From Schlesneria sp. DSM 10557 (lineage in GTDB: Bacteria > Planctomycetota > Planctomycetia > Planctomycetales > Planctomycetaceae), in the NCBI RefSeq assembly GCF_041860085.1, contig NZ_CP124747.1, forward strand, positions 5,603,001 to 5,667,000: 64,000 bases of DNA, written 5' to 3'. The stretch's first letter is position 1, and the number at the start of each line of letters is the position of its first letter. The notes below the pieces were generated by a model that searched no databases, had not been told where the DNA came from, and was given only the letters and a program-made list of their open reading frames with translations. Shown here piece after piece: positions 53,265-62,563 of this stretch. Made by a program: the position numbers and the translations under genes.

Positions 53265-54815
53265 ATGCACGACCTTCATCGGGCCGAATCCTCATCCTCG
53301 TCGCAGTGGGTGGGAACCGTCTCCCTTTGGAATCTGCTCACGCGGGCTCGGTCGCTCCGGCTCACTTTGGCCGTCGGGATGGCGATCAGCTTTTCTGACT
53401 CAACGTCGTTCGCACAACCCGGGCTGAACCGGCCTGCGGCACCCAAGAAAAAGGCCGACTCAAAGCAGACCAAGAAAAGCACCCCCGAGAAATCCACGTT
53501 TGAGCAACCCGATCCTGATTGGCTTCCTCCCTCATTTCAGCCGTTGCCTGAACCACCGGCGATTATGGAACTGGAACAGCCGATTGCGACGGCTGATGAG
53601 GTCGCAAAACTCAAGAAAGACTTCAGTGGCAAGTTTGCCAAGGTTTTGCGTGACTGCGATCTGAGCACGAACGGAAAACAGGTGATTGCCGGGGGACTTC
53701 GTTTTAAACTGGCGGAAATGACCCAGGGCGAAAAGCGGAAACTGCTGCCTGATCTGCACAAAACCCTGATGCGAGAAATTACAACCGGCATCGGTAGTCC
53801 TGGAAGCAAGCCCGCAGACGTTGCCAGCACAACGCAATTCGTCAATCAGGAGCTTCTCCGGCAGATTCCTGAGCTTCTGGTCAATAATTTCTATGTCCGG
53901 TTGCATGCCGTTCTGATTCTCAGCGAGCTGGATTACGCACCCGCACATACGCTTCTGGTTCAGATGATCTCGGCGAAAAATATCGAAGAAGATCCTGTAA
54001 ACGGGCAGCCTCAGGCAGTCAAGATTGCAGCAATGCAGGGACTGATCCGTATCCTGAAGTTCGCTCAGCCACAGGCCACTGTGAAGGAACGCGGAACGAT
54101 CGCGGTTGCGATTGTGGCCGAGCTGGCGAAGCCAGAAAATCACTGGTGGTATCAGCTTCGATTGATTGAGGGGCTTCGGAACATGACCGTTGCCCTGGAC
54201 ACCGCGAACAACACCCCGTTTGTGATTCAGTCACTGCTGTCCGTTGTGAAGGACCCGAATCGCGTCTGGACGGTACGAGCCAAAGCCTGTTACGCCTTGG
54301 GACGAGTTCCTGTTCCCCCCGTGGTCAAAGTCGATGATCTCGTGACGGCGATCTCTGAGTGTGCCCTGCAGATGGCTAATGACGCCCAGGCGAAGCCTAA
54401 CAATCCGATCTGGAAGGGCTGCTTCTGGGATCTCTATCTCGCCTTTAAGCCAGACGGTTCAAAGGACAAAGATGGCAAAGACAAAGATCTCGACGCTGAG
54501 GGTAAAGCCCTTGGCGGCCTATTGGCACGTTTCCGGCCAGTTGCTCAACCTGCCTACGATGTGATCGTTCCGATCTGTTCCGGAGTGATTCAGGGTAAGG
54601 CTCCCGATCCGGGTGACGTCCAGAAACTCGGCGGATTCGTCCGAGCTCGACTGGCCATGCACGGCGGTGCCCGTGATGTCATTCCTGTGAACAATCAGGT
54701 TCCCGAAAAGCCCGCCGAGCTTCCTGATTCAGACCGGCCGACGAACAACAACGCCGGCGTCGTCCCCGCGGTACTTCCTAACAACAACAGTGTGCCCGCC
54801 GGGGTCAAGCCCTGA
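53265..54815 (+). CDS. Secreted helical-repeat (HEAT-like) protein
   Basis: 516 residues. A long n-region precedes a hydrophobic stretch ending in TSFAQP, consistent with a signal peptide. A basic Pro/Lys linker follows, then a helical domain of about 350 residues with HEAT-like units, for example NFYVRLHAVLILSELDYAPAH, AAMQGLIRILKFAQ, RLIEGLRNMTVAL and RAKACYALGRVPVP. The C-terminal tail is Asn/Pro-rich. It is probably a periplasmic scaffold, and no enzyme motif was recognised. ATG 53265 has GAAGGA 7 bases upstream; ATG 53202, ATG 53208 and GTG 53166 are in frame but lack one. Confidence 0.75.
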   Translation: MHDLHRAESSSSSQWVGTVSLWNLLTRARSLRLTLAVGMAISFSDSTSFAQPGLNRPAAPKKKADSKQTKKSTPEKSTFEQPDPDWLPPSFQPLPEPPAIMELEQPIATADEVAKLKKDFSGKFAKVLRDCDLSTNGKQVIAGGLRFKLAEMTQGEKRKLLPDLHKTLMREITTGIGSPGSKPADVASTTQFVNQELLRQIPELLVNNFYVRLHAVLILSELDYAPAHTLLVQMISAKNIEEDPVNGQPQAVKIAAMQGLIRILKFAQPQATVKERGTIAVAIVAELAKPENHWWYQLRLIEGLRNMTVALDTANNTPFVIQSLLSVVKDPNRVWTVRAKACYALGRVPVPPVVKVDDLVTAISECALQMANDAQAKPNNPIWKGCFWDLYLAFKPDGSKDKDGKDKDLDAEGKALGGLLARFRPVAQPAYDVIVPICSGVIQGKAPDPGDVQKLGGFVRARLAMHGGARDVIPVNNQVPEKPAELPDSDRPTNNNAGVVPAVLPNNNSVPAGVKP

Positions 54816-55267
54816 TTCAACGCTGACGGCGTGAGTTGCACGTCACTTGGCATCTCAGGTCAGGTTGTGAAGTCCCGGTGTCGTCGTTGGAATGTGTCTC
54901 ACATTCATTTGTTTCGTCCTGGAGATTCCTCTTCCAGCCGATCCAAATGAGTCCCGCGTCGGCTTCACGCTTTGATCCGGTCTCATCGTTCCGCTTGGGT
55001 GAATCGAGCCTTTGATGTTTCGCCGATCCGTGGCCTGCTCTCATGGGGGCTGTTCTCGCCTTGTCTGGTCGAACTGTGAGCAGGCAACGTTTTCTGTTCA
55101 AACTGTTTCGCCTCGACTGGAAGTCCCACTACGAAATCCCACGACGGAATCACGCAGTCCGTCAATTGATCTGATCGTTCTCTGGCACCTCCCAGGAAAT
55201 GCGAAGAACCCGGCTTTGCCTTTCGGACAAAACCGGGTTCTCAAGATTCGTTCGACGACTGCGTCGA
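54816..55267. other. 452-base region between convergent genes
   Basis: The only element seen is the hairpin at 55205-55241. Open frames across it are not protein-like. It ends where the coiled-coil gene ends on the minus strand. Confidence 0.45.
55205..55241 (-). terminator. Probable terminator hairpin of the coiled-coil gene
   Basis: A perfect 9-bp stem, AGAACCCGG (55205-55213) with CCGGGTTCT (55233-55241), encloses a 19-base loop. On the minus strand it lies 27 bases past the stop and is followed by a moderately T-rich tail. Confidence 0.6.
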
Positions 55268-56827
55268 CTATTCTTCGATTGGCAGCGGGACTTCTGCGAA
55301 CTCCGATGGCGACTCATTTACGATGACGTCATCGATGGCCGATGCTGGACCTTCGACGTCGAGAGCAGCCGTCCGGTTCTCAATCACTTCCTGAGCCAGC
55401 CGTTGTGCTTCATCGCTGATTCGTGGGGTAGAGACTTCGACCAGAGGACGAGAAGCACGGGTGACCTTGGAAAGTTGTTCTTCGATCTGGCCCAGTTCAG
55501 CGAGTTCCTTCTGAATGCTAACCAGAGACTGAATGTGGGCATTCAAGGTTTCGCGGAAACCACGCAGAGTTTCGATCGTTTGAATCGCTTCTGCAACAGA
55601 GCCCGTCTGATCAGCCAGAGTCGACTCAAGCTTCAGCAGGTTCGCCAAGTTCTGCTCCGAGGTGGCGATCATCGCTTGTTCGCCCGCAAGCTTTTCGTTG
55701 ATGCTCAGCAGATTCGCCAGGTTCTGTTCAGAGACGGCTGCGGTTGATGGATCGGATGCCAGCTTCCCCTGGATGTTGAGCAGGCTGACCAGATTCTGTT
55801 CCGAAGCGGCCACGTTCAGTTCGTCGCTCTTCAGTTTGTTCTGAATGTTCAGCATCCGGTCCAGGTTTTCTGACGAGGCAGCCACGTTCAGTCCGCCTGC
55901 AATCAGCTTGGAGTTAATCGCAATCAGTTTTTCAGCTCGTTCAGCAGCGATTTCTGCCTGCTGTTCTCCTACAGCCAGGCGACCCTGAAGGCTGACGACT
56001 TTGTCTGCAACACTTTGAGCTGCTTCCAGGTTTTCTGCGGCGGCGTAGAGTTCGGCCTTGAGCGAAGCGAGTCCGGTCAGGCTAGTGCGGGCGAGTTCCA
56101 TCTTATCGGACTGACGCTGCAGGTCGTCACTCAATCCCACCAACTGAGCCAGAGAAGCCTGAGCCTGATTGATGTCTTTCCCCTGTGCTGAAGCGGTCTC
56201 TTTGAGCGAGATCAACTGCTCAAGTGATGCAGTGGCGCTCTCGTGAGATTCGCGCTGGTCGATGATGTTGTTCTGAAGCGACGCCATCAGGTCGAAAATC
56301 TGAACGGCACCGATCGTCTTCGAGTGCTGGTCAATGATGCGATCCTGCAAGATGTCCATTCCAGCGATTGCTGAGCTGACGACATCGTTCTTGGCAGCAA
56401 CTTCAACCAGTTCGCTCCGCAGATCGTGAATCGCACGAAGAGCACGCTGTGCGTCGAGCGTTTCGGCCTGCTGGATCCGCAGGTTGGTGAGCAGGCTGTT
56501 GGTGTCGCCGACATAGTCGCCGACGGCCGTCAGCTCTTGCACCCGCTGTTCCATGACATGAAGGGTCGATTTCACCTGGGCCAGTTCACGAGCGGTTGGC
56601 TGGGTCACGAAGAAATGCAGACCGGCAAAGCCGAGTGCGGCTCCCGTCAGCATCTTCAACCAGGACTGTTTAGACTGTTCGGCAAGTTGATTTTCAATCA
56701 CACTCGATATTGATTGTTCGTTCGTAAGCATTGGCTGCTCCTCATCCCGTCGAAACGGAAGAACATTAAAAGGGGCAGGCCATCCGGGGCCGGAATTCTC
56801 ATCCTGAAGTCGCGGATTATCCACCAT
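55268..56827 (-). CDS. Membrane-anchored coiled-coil protein with tandem 24-residue repeats
   Basis: 519 residues. One hydrophobic helix (LKMLTGAALGFAGLHFFV, about residues 57-74) is followed by about 380 residues of coiled coil rich in Leu, Ala, Gln and Glu. Near the C-terminus, five consecutive units of exactly 24 residues share the core AASEQNLxxLLNIQxKL. The last 70 residues are acidic. No enzyme domain was seen; a long rod projecting from the membrane is likely. The ATG at 56827 has AGGAGGAG upstream, but ATG 56731 also has a good site (TGAGGAG, 6 bases), so the mature start could be 32 residues shorter. ATG 57013 is rejected because the added sequence is unlike the rest. Confidence 0.78.
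   Translation of the reverse strand: MVDNPRLQDENSGPGWPAPFNVLPFRRDEEQPMLTNEQSISSVIENQLAEQSKQSWLKMLTGAALGFAGLHFFVTQPTARELAQVKSTLHVMEQRVQELTAVGDYVGDTNSLLTNLRIQQAETLDAQRALRAIHDLRSELVEVAAKNDVVSSAIAGMDILQDRIIDQHSKTIGAVQIFDLMASLQNNIIDQRESHESATASLEQLISLKETASAQGKDINQAQASLAQLVGLSDDLQRQSDKMELARTSLTGLASLKAELYAAAENLEAAQSVADKVVSLQGRLAVGEQQAEIAAERAEKLIAINSKLIAGGLNVAASSENLDRMLNIQNKLKSDELNVAASEQNLVSLLNIQGKLASDPSTAAVSEQNLANLLSINEKLAGEQAMIATSEQNLANLLKLESTLADQTGSVAEAIQTIETLRGFRETLNAHIQSLVSIQKELAELGQIEEQLSKVTRASRPLVEVSTPRISDEAQRLAQEVIENRTAALDVEGPASAIDDVIVNESPSEFAEVPLPIEE
55616..55975 (-). repeat. Five tandem 72-base coding repeats
   Basis: Five in-frame units of 72 bases (24 residues) end in AINSKL, NIQNKL, NIQGKL, SINEKL and KLESTL. 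Units 2-4 are most alike; the first is diverged. They point to growth by duplication within the coiled-coil gene. Confidence 0.75.
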
Positions 56828-57011
56828 GGAAAATCCGCTCCTCCTAGAATATCGCCTTGACTGTTCGGCAAACTTTGCCGTTTGACGAAGACTTGTCGAC
56901 GCGATTCGAATCATCAGAGAAGCTGGATCGATTGTGTGGGTTGGGATTGCTATCCCGCAGGTGAGAGACGACGTTAAATCATGCAAGATTTCAGAAAGAG
57001 TGAGGGCCTGC

Positions 57012-57248
57012 ATGCGATATCGGGAAGAGGAGAGTGATGAATATGAAGTCGAAGATGACCAGGAGGATGACGGTTATGTTCCCTGCCCTCATTGCGGCGA
57101 ATTGATGCTGGAAGCAGCGGACTATTGCCCGTCTTGCGATCGGTGGATTTCTTCCGAAGATGCAGCGAAAAAACCGCGACCCTGGTGGATGGTCGTTATC
57201 TTGATCATCCTGCTGGCGACCTTCCTCCTGACTGTCTTGCCATTCTGA
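57012..57248 (+). CDS. Small acidic zinc-ribbon membrane protein
   Basis: 78 residues. An acidic N-terminus (EEESDEYEVEDDQEDD) leads to a zinc ribbon with CPHCGELM and CPSCDRWI, and then a C-terminal transmembrane helix (WWMVVILIILLATFLLTVL). The layout predicts a tail-anchored protein with the zinc ribbon in the cytoplasm. The function is unknown; similar short proteins occur in planctomycetes. ATG 57012 has GAGGG 6 bases upstream. It lies 81 bases before the OleD-like gene on the same strand and may share its transcript. Confidence 0.78.
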   Translation: MRYREEESDEYEVEDDQEDDGYVPCPHCGELMLEAADYCPSCDRWISSEDAAKKPRPWWMVVILIILLATFLLTVLPF

Positions 57249-57329
57249 CCATGTCGGCCTGGTGTGAGGGCTCAAGAAGACGGGTTGCAGCATGCCGAGC
57301 TCACGTTTTTTCCTTGAAAGTGCAACTGA

Positions 57330-58355
57330 ATGCGAGTTTTGGTTACCGGTGGAAATGGGTTCCTCGGGAAGGCAATCGTTGAACGACTGGTCGACCGGGG
57401 CGAACAAGTCTGCTCACTCCAGCGCAGCGACACGCCCGAGCTTAAGGCTAGGGGAGTCGAGTGCTTTCGCGGCAACCTTGGTGATGCGGCGGCCGTGGAT
57501 CAGGCCGTCACTGGTTGCGAGCTTGTCTTCCATGTCGCTGCCAAAGCGGGGGTCTGGGGTCGTTACGAGGATTACCATCGCATCAATGTCGTCGGCACAG
57601 AAAACGTGATCAATGCCTGCCGGCGACACGGGGTTTCGAGGCTGGTTTACACCAGTTCGCCCAGCGTGGTGTTCAACGGGAAGGACGAGACTGGCATTGA
57701 TGAATCCGCTCCGTACCCCGACCACTATTTGACGCATTATCCCCAGACGAAGGCGTTAGCAGAGCAACGGGTGATTGCCGCGAATGGAGCCGATCTGGCA
57801 ACGGTAGCTCTTCGGCCACACCTCATCTGGGGGCCCGGTGATAACCACCTGATTCCGCGATTGATTCAACGAGGGCGAGCGGGCGAACTGCGCCGTGTCG
57901 GTGACGGCCGAAATCTGGTTGATGCCACCTACATCGACAATGCGGCTGATGCCCACTTGCTTGCTGCCGATCACCTGACGCAAGGTTCTGGGTGTGCCGG
58001 TAAAGTCTATTTCATCTCCAACGGAGAACCTTTGCCGTTGTGGGATCTGATCAACCGGATCCTGGGATGCGCGAACGTCGCACCGGTGACTCGAAGTGTT
58101 TCAGCGAATGTCGCTTACGCTGCGGGGGCGGCCATGGAACTGGTCTACAAGCTGACAGGACGAGAGGATGAACCACGGATGACGCGGTTTGTCGCCCGCC
58201 AGCTTTCAACCAGTCATTGGTTTCGGCTCGATGCGGCGCGCAGGGATCTGAACTACGTTCCTCAAGTCACCGTCGATGAGGGGCTTAGACGCCTGGCGCG
58301 GCACCTGTCTGATGTTGGCCTGGATCGGGTGGAAGTGGGAAACAAGCATGCCTGA
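57330..58355 (+). CDS. NAD(P)-dependent 3-beta-HSD/epimerase-family reductase, OleD-like
   Basis: 341 residues of the extended SDR family. The cofactor motif is VTGGNGFLG (GxxGxxG) at the N-terminus, and the catalytic Tyr and Lys lie in HYPQTKALAEQ. The blocks FHVAAKAGVWG, TVALRPHLIWGPGDNHLIPRL, VDATYIDNAADAHLLAAD and KVYFISNGEPLPLWDLINRIL match OleD, which reduces 2-alkyl-3-ketoalkanoates in long-chain olefin synthesis. OleA, OleB and OleC are not in the window, so another 3-hydroxy/3-keto substrate, such as a sterol, hopanoid or nucleotide sugar, remains possible. The gene ends 10 bases before a bidirectional terminator. Confidence 0.83.
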   Translation: MRVLVTGGNGFLGKAIVERLVDRGEQVCSLQRSDTPELKARGVECFRGNLGDAAAVDQAVTGCELVFHVAAKAGVWGRYEDYHRINVVGTENVINACRRHGVSRLVYTSSPSVVFNGKDETGIDESAPYPDHYLTHYPQTKALAEQRVIAANGADLATVALRPHLIWGPGDNHLIPRLIQRGRAGELRRVGDGRNLVDATYIDNAADAHLLAADHLTQGSGCAGKVYFISNGEPLPLWDLINRILGCANVAPVTRSVSANVAYAAGAAMELVYKLTGREDEPRMTRFVARQLSTSHWFRLDAARRDLNYVPQVTVDEGLRRLARHLSDVGLDRVEVGNKHA

Positions 58356-58364
58356 AAACGCCAG

Positions 58365-58399
58365 CAGGCAGGTCCGATTTGACGATCGGGACCTGCCTG
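58365..58399. terminator. Bidirectional terminator hairpin
   Basis: CAGGCAGGTCCGAT (58365-58378) pairs with ATCGGGACCTGCCTG (58385-58399) with one bulged G and a 6-base loop. It lies between two convergent genes. T-runs are short on both sides. Confidence 0.6.
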
Positions 58400-58461
58400 A
58401 TGTTTCAATCAATCAAGATTCTTCAGTGTGGGCTGTTCTGCGGAGAGCATCCTCGCCGAGA

Positions 58462-59295
58462 TCAGCGCGTAACGGTGTTTCGCGTCTGCCATACCGAAGC
58501 AGCCGAGGGAACGCCATTGAACATGGACGTCTTGCGAACCGGGGCCGACGCTTCCTCTTTGGGAACAGGGACGCTGCGTGCGGGAACGGTTTCATAGTCA
58601 CTGGAAGAAGATGAATGAGCTGGGTCGGAAACTGCGGGAGTCGGATAAAGGGCCGCAGGGTTGTATGCCGTCTGGGGCAGAGGAGCCACGACCACCGGAA
58701 CTGTTGAAATTGTCGCCGTGGTGTACGGAGCGACCATGGTGGTGGTGTAAGGAACCGTCGGGTAGACCGGCGGCAGGTAGCTCATCTGTGGTGTCATTCG
58801 AGCCGGCCCGAAGGCACGGCGGGTGTTGCATGTATTGCAGCCCGGAGCGGCAACGGCCATCGTCTGGACCGGAACTTCTTCGGTGACAAGCTGCACAGAC
58901 TGGACCGGGACCATTTGTGTGGTCATCGTCGGAACTCGTCTCGTGACCTGTACCGGCACCGACACGGTCTTAACCTGTCGCTGAATGGTCGTTTCTGCAA
59001 CCTGCTTGGTGACCGGTTTCGGAACCCAGACCATCTGGTATCCCCCTTCATCCACCGTGACGTTCCGCGTCGTTGTGATCGGGACGTTCTCGACGACTTG
59101 CTGCTGCTGCACCTGAGTCTCTGTCACATCGCAGAACGTCGTGACGGCCTGTGGGCGCAACTGCGTCGTGACAACCGGACGGGTTTGAGAGATGGTGCAG
59201 TTGAATGGAGTTCCTGCAATTTGAGCAGAGGCACCTGAGGGAATCAGGCCACCTAAACCCGCGATAGCGAAGCAATGCAAAAGTGTGCGGTTCAT
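58462..59295 (-). CDS. Secreted Val/Thr/Gln-rich repetitive protein
   Basis: 277 residues. A signal peptide (cleavage near ASAQI) is followed by strand-like Val/Thr/Gln repeats, for example VTETQVQQQQVVENVPITTTRNVTV and KPVTKQVAETTIQRQVKTVSVPVQVTRRVP. A Pro/Tyr/Thr-rich half follows, then a Ser-rich tail. The style resembles planctomycete surface proteins with YTV-like repeats, though the exact YTV motif was not seen. It may be part of the cell wall or surface layer; this is inference. ATG 59295 has AGGAG 10 bases upstream. ATG 59373 is in frame but lacks one. Confidence 0.72.
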   Translation of the reverse strand: MNRTLLHCFAIAGLGGLIPSGASAQIAGTPFNCTISQTRPVVTTQLRPQAVTTFCDVTETQVQQQQVVENVPITTTRNVTVDEGGYQMVWVPKPVTKQVAETTIQRQVKTVSVPVQVTRRVPTMTTQMVPVQSVQLVTEEVPVQTMAVAAPGCNTCNTRRAFGPARMTPQMSYLPPVYPTVPYTTTMVAPYTTATISTVPVVVAPLPQTAYNPAALYPTPAVSDPAHSSSSSDYETVPARSVPVPKEEASAPVRKTSMFNGVPSAASVWQTRNTVTR

Positions 59296-59472
59296 GGATC
59301 CGGCTCCTCTGGTTCTCAATTGCTTGATGGCTGGCGACCAAGCTCGGTTGATATGACGGTGCCGACTCGGCACAAGACCCGCTCTTCGTCACATCGACAA
59401 CGCGACCTCGCAGACTGAAGTGAAAATCGGCAAAATCAAAAAAATCTGCCTGATCGCTACTTTCCGGTCGTG

Positions 59473-61104
59473 TTACGGCGCTGATTGCCGCTGCACGTAG
59501 CCTCTATCGGCAGGAACTGCCGCTTGTGATTGCTCAAATCGGCGAAAGACCCGCACAAATTCCGGCTCACATTGACGGAGAAGCAGGCTGGGTAAAACCG
59601 CCACGAGGAGTGCAAGTACGTAACTCAGCACGGTCGTCCGAGGAAGTGCTTTGAAGAGCAATGCTCGGAAGGTCCCCTGTTGTTCTGCCGAGAATCGATC
59701 GTTCAGCATGTGAATGGCTTTAAACACGATCAAAGTGACCGCCGCTGCCATGATTGTGACCAGTAACAAACTCTCGCGAAACAGTTCTGAAATGATGAGC
59801 GATCCACTCGAAAAGAAATACAAAACGGGCAGGCCGGTCAGCAGTAGCAGTGTGCGAGTAGGGAATCGAGGTTCGGGAGGAAGAGCTGCCCCGCTGGACC
59901 CTGCGTTCCCGACGGTTAACAGGGCTGCACACATCAACACATTGAGCTGTTGCTGCATCAGCCACGTCCCACAGAGCCCGATCCACGAGAATGTGTAACT
60001 TCCCATCAGTGACATCCCCGAGAGGCTGAGGAAAGCATATGCGATCAGATTTCGCTGATCAGCCGTATCGAACACTTTCAGTGCCCCCCAGATTGCGCCA
60101 CCGACAGAGGCGATCACCACCCATTCGTCAAATGAAGCCAGCAGGTCAGGAGAGAGCGGCATCACGAACCGGAACCAGCCGATGCGGTTTGCGGAGAGAC
60201 CGCCGACGACATACAGCAAAGCCAGTTCAGCGGGAACGTTCCTGATGATATTGATCTGGGAAACATGAAAGGGGAACAGACCGGAGACGATCGCGAAACC
60301 GATGGAGATGACGAGCAGCATCCACGGGAAAATCTCGCTTTGATAATGAAACGCCAGTTCGTTTCGCGTCGTCCAGCGCTGGATGTCCTGAACGATACTG
60401 GAGACGCTTGTTGAGAGTGCGGGCGTTCCGATGGAATCCTGCAGTTTCATCCAGGGGATCGACACGACCAGCAGGGAGAAGCCTATCAGAATCAGTGAAC
60501 CACCCCAACATTGTTCCCACAGATACCTTTCGGTGATCGCGCGTCGTTCGGTCGGTCCATAGATTCCAATCAAAAAGCTGAAGCTGGCGACGCTGAGTCC
60601 CGACAGCAGCAGGAAGACGATGACGTCATTCGCGAGCAGAGTTCCCAGGGCCGCGGACTGAAAGAAAAGTATGAGGGGAACTGAAAAATTCCTGTCACTC
60701 TGCGAAGGCTTGAACCGGCAGACGATCAGCGCGGTCACGACCGACAACAGGAGTGCCGGAAAAATGTTGACTCCGTCAGCGACGAATCGATGATTCTGGA
60801 TTCGTTCGCTTCTCATACGGTCCAACTTGCGCCGGACCTGTTCGGGAGGGGCGATCTCGCTGTTTTCTGCGGATTGAGCCTGCTCGGCAAATCGAATAAT
60901 CGCAGCATGGTTGACCAGGTCAGACTCATACTGCCACTCGATCCCGACGAGGATGAGCAGCGTGCAAACGCAGTTCGAAATGGCAAAGTATCGCGTCAGA
61001 TCCGGAGCCCTGAACGCGGCGACTGAGGCAGAAGCAACTCCCATCAACGGCGACAGCACGAGCAGCAGCGGAAACTGATCTCTGAGTGTTGTCAGCCAGG
61101 CCAT
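59473..61104 (-). CDS. NuoM/NuoL-like proton-translocating membrane protein, diverged
   Basis: 543 residues with about 13 predicted transmembrane helices. The antiporter-like core is seen at LFPFHVSQINIIRNVPAEL, NRIGWFRFVMPLS and DQRNLIAYAFLSLSGMSLMG, which align with the HxWLPDAH and SSISHMG regions of complex I NuoM-type subunits. The usual WLPDAH part is replaced by VSQINII, so proton-path residues may be lost. An unusual soluble stretch of about 40 residues (EQAQSAENSEIAPPEQVRRKLD) follows the second helix. No other complex I or Mrp genes are adjacent. It may be a subunit of an unlinked membrane complex. ATG 61104 lies 5 bases after GGA. Confidence 0.68.
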   Translation of the reverse strand: MAWLTTLRDQFPLLLVLSPLMGVASASVAAFRAPDLTRYFAISNCVCTLLILVGIEWQYESDLVNHAAIIRFAEQAQSAENSEIAPPEQVRRKLDRMRSERIQNHRFVADGVNIFPALLLSVVTALIVCRFKPSQSDRNFSVPLILFFQSAALGTLLANDVIVFLLLSGLSVASFSFLIGIYGPTERRAITERYLWEQCWGGSLILIGFSLLVVSIPWMKLQDSIGTPALSTSVSSIVQDIQRWTTRNELAFHYQSEIFPWMLLVISIGFAIVSGLFPFHVSQINIIRNVPAELALLYVVGGLSANRIGWFRFVMPLSPDLLASFDEWVVIASVGGAIWGALKVFDTADQRNLIAYAFLSLSGMSLMGSYTFSWIGLCGTWLMQQQLNVLMCAALLTVGNAGSSGAALPPEPRFPTRTLLLLTGLPVLYFFSSGSLIISELFRESLLLVTIMAAAVTLIVFKAIHMLNDRFSAEQQGTFRALLFKALPRTTVLSYVLALLVAVLPSLLLRQCEPEFVRVFRRFEQSQAAVPADRGYVQRQSAP

Positions 61105-61377
61105 GGAGTTCCAATCCTTTTGGCACAAATGCTAAGCGAAGCCAGGCAGAATCGGTAGGCATCGACCTTCCTGTAAAGCTCGTGTCGCCTTCATCTGGCA
61201 TGAGTCGCTAGCCAGTACCTCCGAATGGCACGACCAGCTTGGCCAGGTTCCTCTCGCACCAATTCAGAGAAAACTGTAGCGTTTCAACCAGCTCCTAAAC
61301 GTCACTGCGATGGAAAGATCTTTGCAGAGACGTTCGCCGGCGGTTGGACGCAATTTCTCTTGAAGTGAGGGACGCCG

Positions 61378-62295
61378 ATGATCGTCACATGTCTGCTTTG
61401 TAAGATTGTCGCTGCCTCCATCATTGGGATCGGCCTGATGGCTCGGGATTATCCCGCACAGCCGGATCAAGGTTTCCGGGCAGGCCAATCGTTGATGGAT
61501 ACGCGCACCCCGGACGTGTCGCAAGACGTCCAAATGCTGATCGCCGCAGACCCTAAAGAATTCGCCTCACTCGACGTGAGTGAACTTCTAACACGGTGGC
61601 AGGTAGCGACGTCGCGCATTGAGCGGATGGACTGCACTTTCAAACTAAGCCAAATCGACCACGTTTTTGAGGTTGAATCGGTCTCGACTGGCAGGTGTGC
61701 ATTCCACTCAGCAGACAGTGGCGTCGTCTGGACTGAGCCGAGTCGTCATCGAAGAAACCAAGTAAGCGTGAGGCGGGGCAAGGCTTATTCGCTCCAACCC
61801 GGACAGGCATTGAAGTCACTCTTTGAAGATGACTTGATCACTCTGATCGATCTCGAAAGAGACGAGGCTGTCACTTCAACGCTCCCTGTGGAAAATCAAC
61901 TCCCGGGAAGTTGGGTGGATGGGCTTCTGATTTTTAACGAGCTTCTCTTTGGAATGAAGGTGGAAGAGGCGACGCGCCGGTTCGACTGGTCAGCGACGCA
62001 GCGGGATGGTGCTGTCATACTAAAAGGCGTCCCCCGCAACGGTCGGTGGCGGTCAGAACTGGCGTCTGACGACGAGGCCATCGATGACAATCGGACCCGG
62101 GTAAATTGGATCTGGCCGGGCTTTACGTGGCTACCACCTGGTGAGTTCCCATCAGAAACCTTCTGCCGTGATGTCGCAGTCTGCCTGAATCAAGAGACGT
62201 TCTTACCAACCCATATTCGTGTACGGTATTTCAGGGATCAGGAAGCAATTTGGACGATTAATTCGCTGAATGCCCAAAATCGAGCCCCGAAGTAG
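61378..62295 (+). CDS. Hypothetical secreted protein, LolA/TIGR03009-like pattern
   Basis: 305 residues. A short N-terminal hydrophobic stretch (about 5-20) could be a signal. The region LLTRWQVATSRIERMDCTFKLSQID followed by FEVESVSTGRCAFHSADSGVVW resembles the opening strands and helix of LolA-like folds and of a planctomycete-specific family in which a protein covers a hydrophobic cargo. Similarity is by pattern only. GAGG lies 7 bases before ATG 61378. It is divergent from the NuoM-like gene across a 273-base gap. Function unknown. Confidence 0.6.
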   Translation: MIVTCLLCKIVAASIIGIGLMARDYPAQPDQGFRAGQSLMDTRTPDVSQDVQMLIAADPKEFASLDVSELLTRWQVATSRIERMDCTFKLSQIDHVFEVESVSTGRCAFHSADSGVVWTEPSRHRRNQVSVRRGKAYSLQPGQALKSLFEDDLITLIDLERDEAVTSTLPVENQLPGSWVDGLLIFNELLFGMKVEEATRRFDWSATQRDGAVILKGVPRNGRWRSELASDDEAIDDNRTRVNWIWPGFTWLPPGEFPSETFCRDVAVCLNQETFLPTHIRVRYFRDQEAIWTINSLNAQNRAPK

Positions 62296-62563
62296 GTTGT
62301 GAGTGATCCAGAGTGACTGATGTGTTGGAGGATGTGCGGGTCAGTTTTCAGGAATTGTGAAAAAACAGTCTGATTCGTCGGCAATCAACCATACCGTCGC
62401 CTCTGGCTTGGACGACACAGTAGCGTGTTAAAAGGCCGAGCGATACGATTTCGCCTTCCCCATGGACGGGTGACGTTCACTCGGCGAATTTGAACTCGCC
62501 CTTGTCCGAGACGGTCCACGTCTTTGGACGAATTTTGATTCTGTTACTCCTTGGGAAGTTGAA

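Noticed and set aside
55616-55975. Regular repeat array that could suggest CRISPR
   Set aside because: Units are in frame, contiguous, without spacers and inside a coiled-coil gene.
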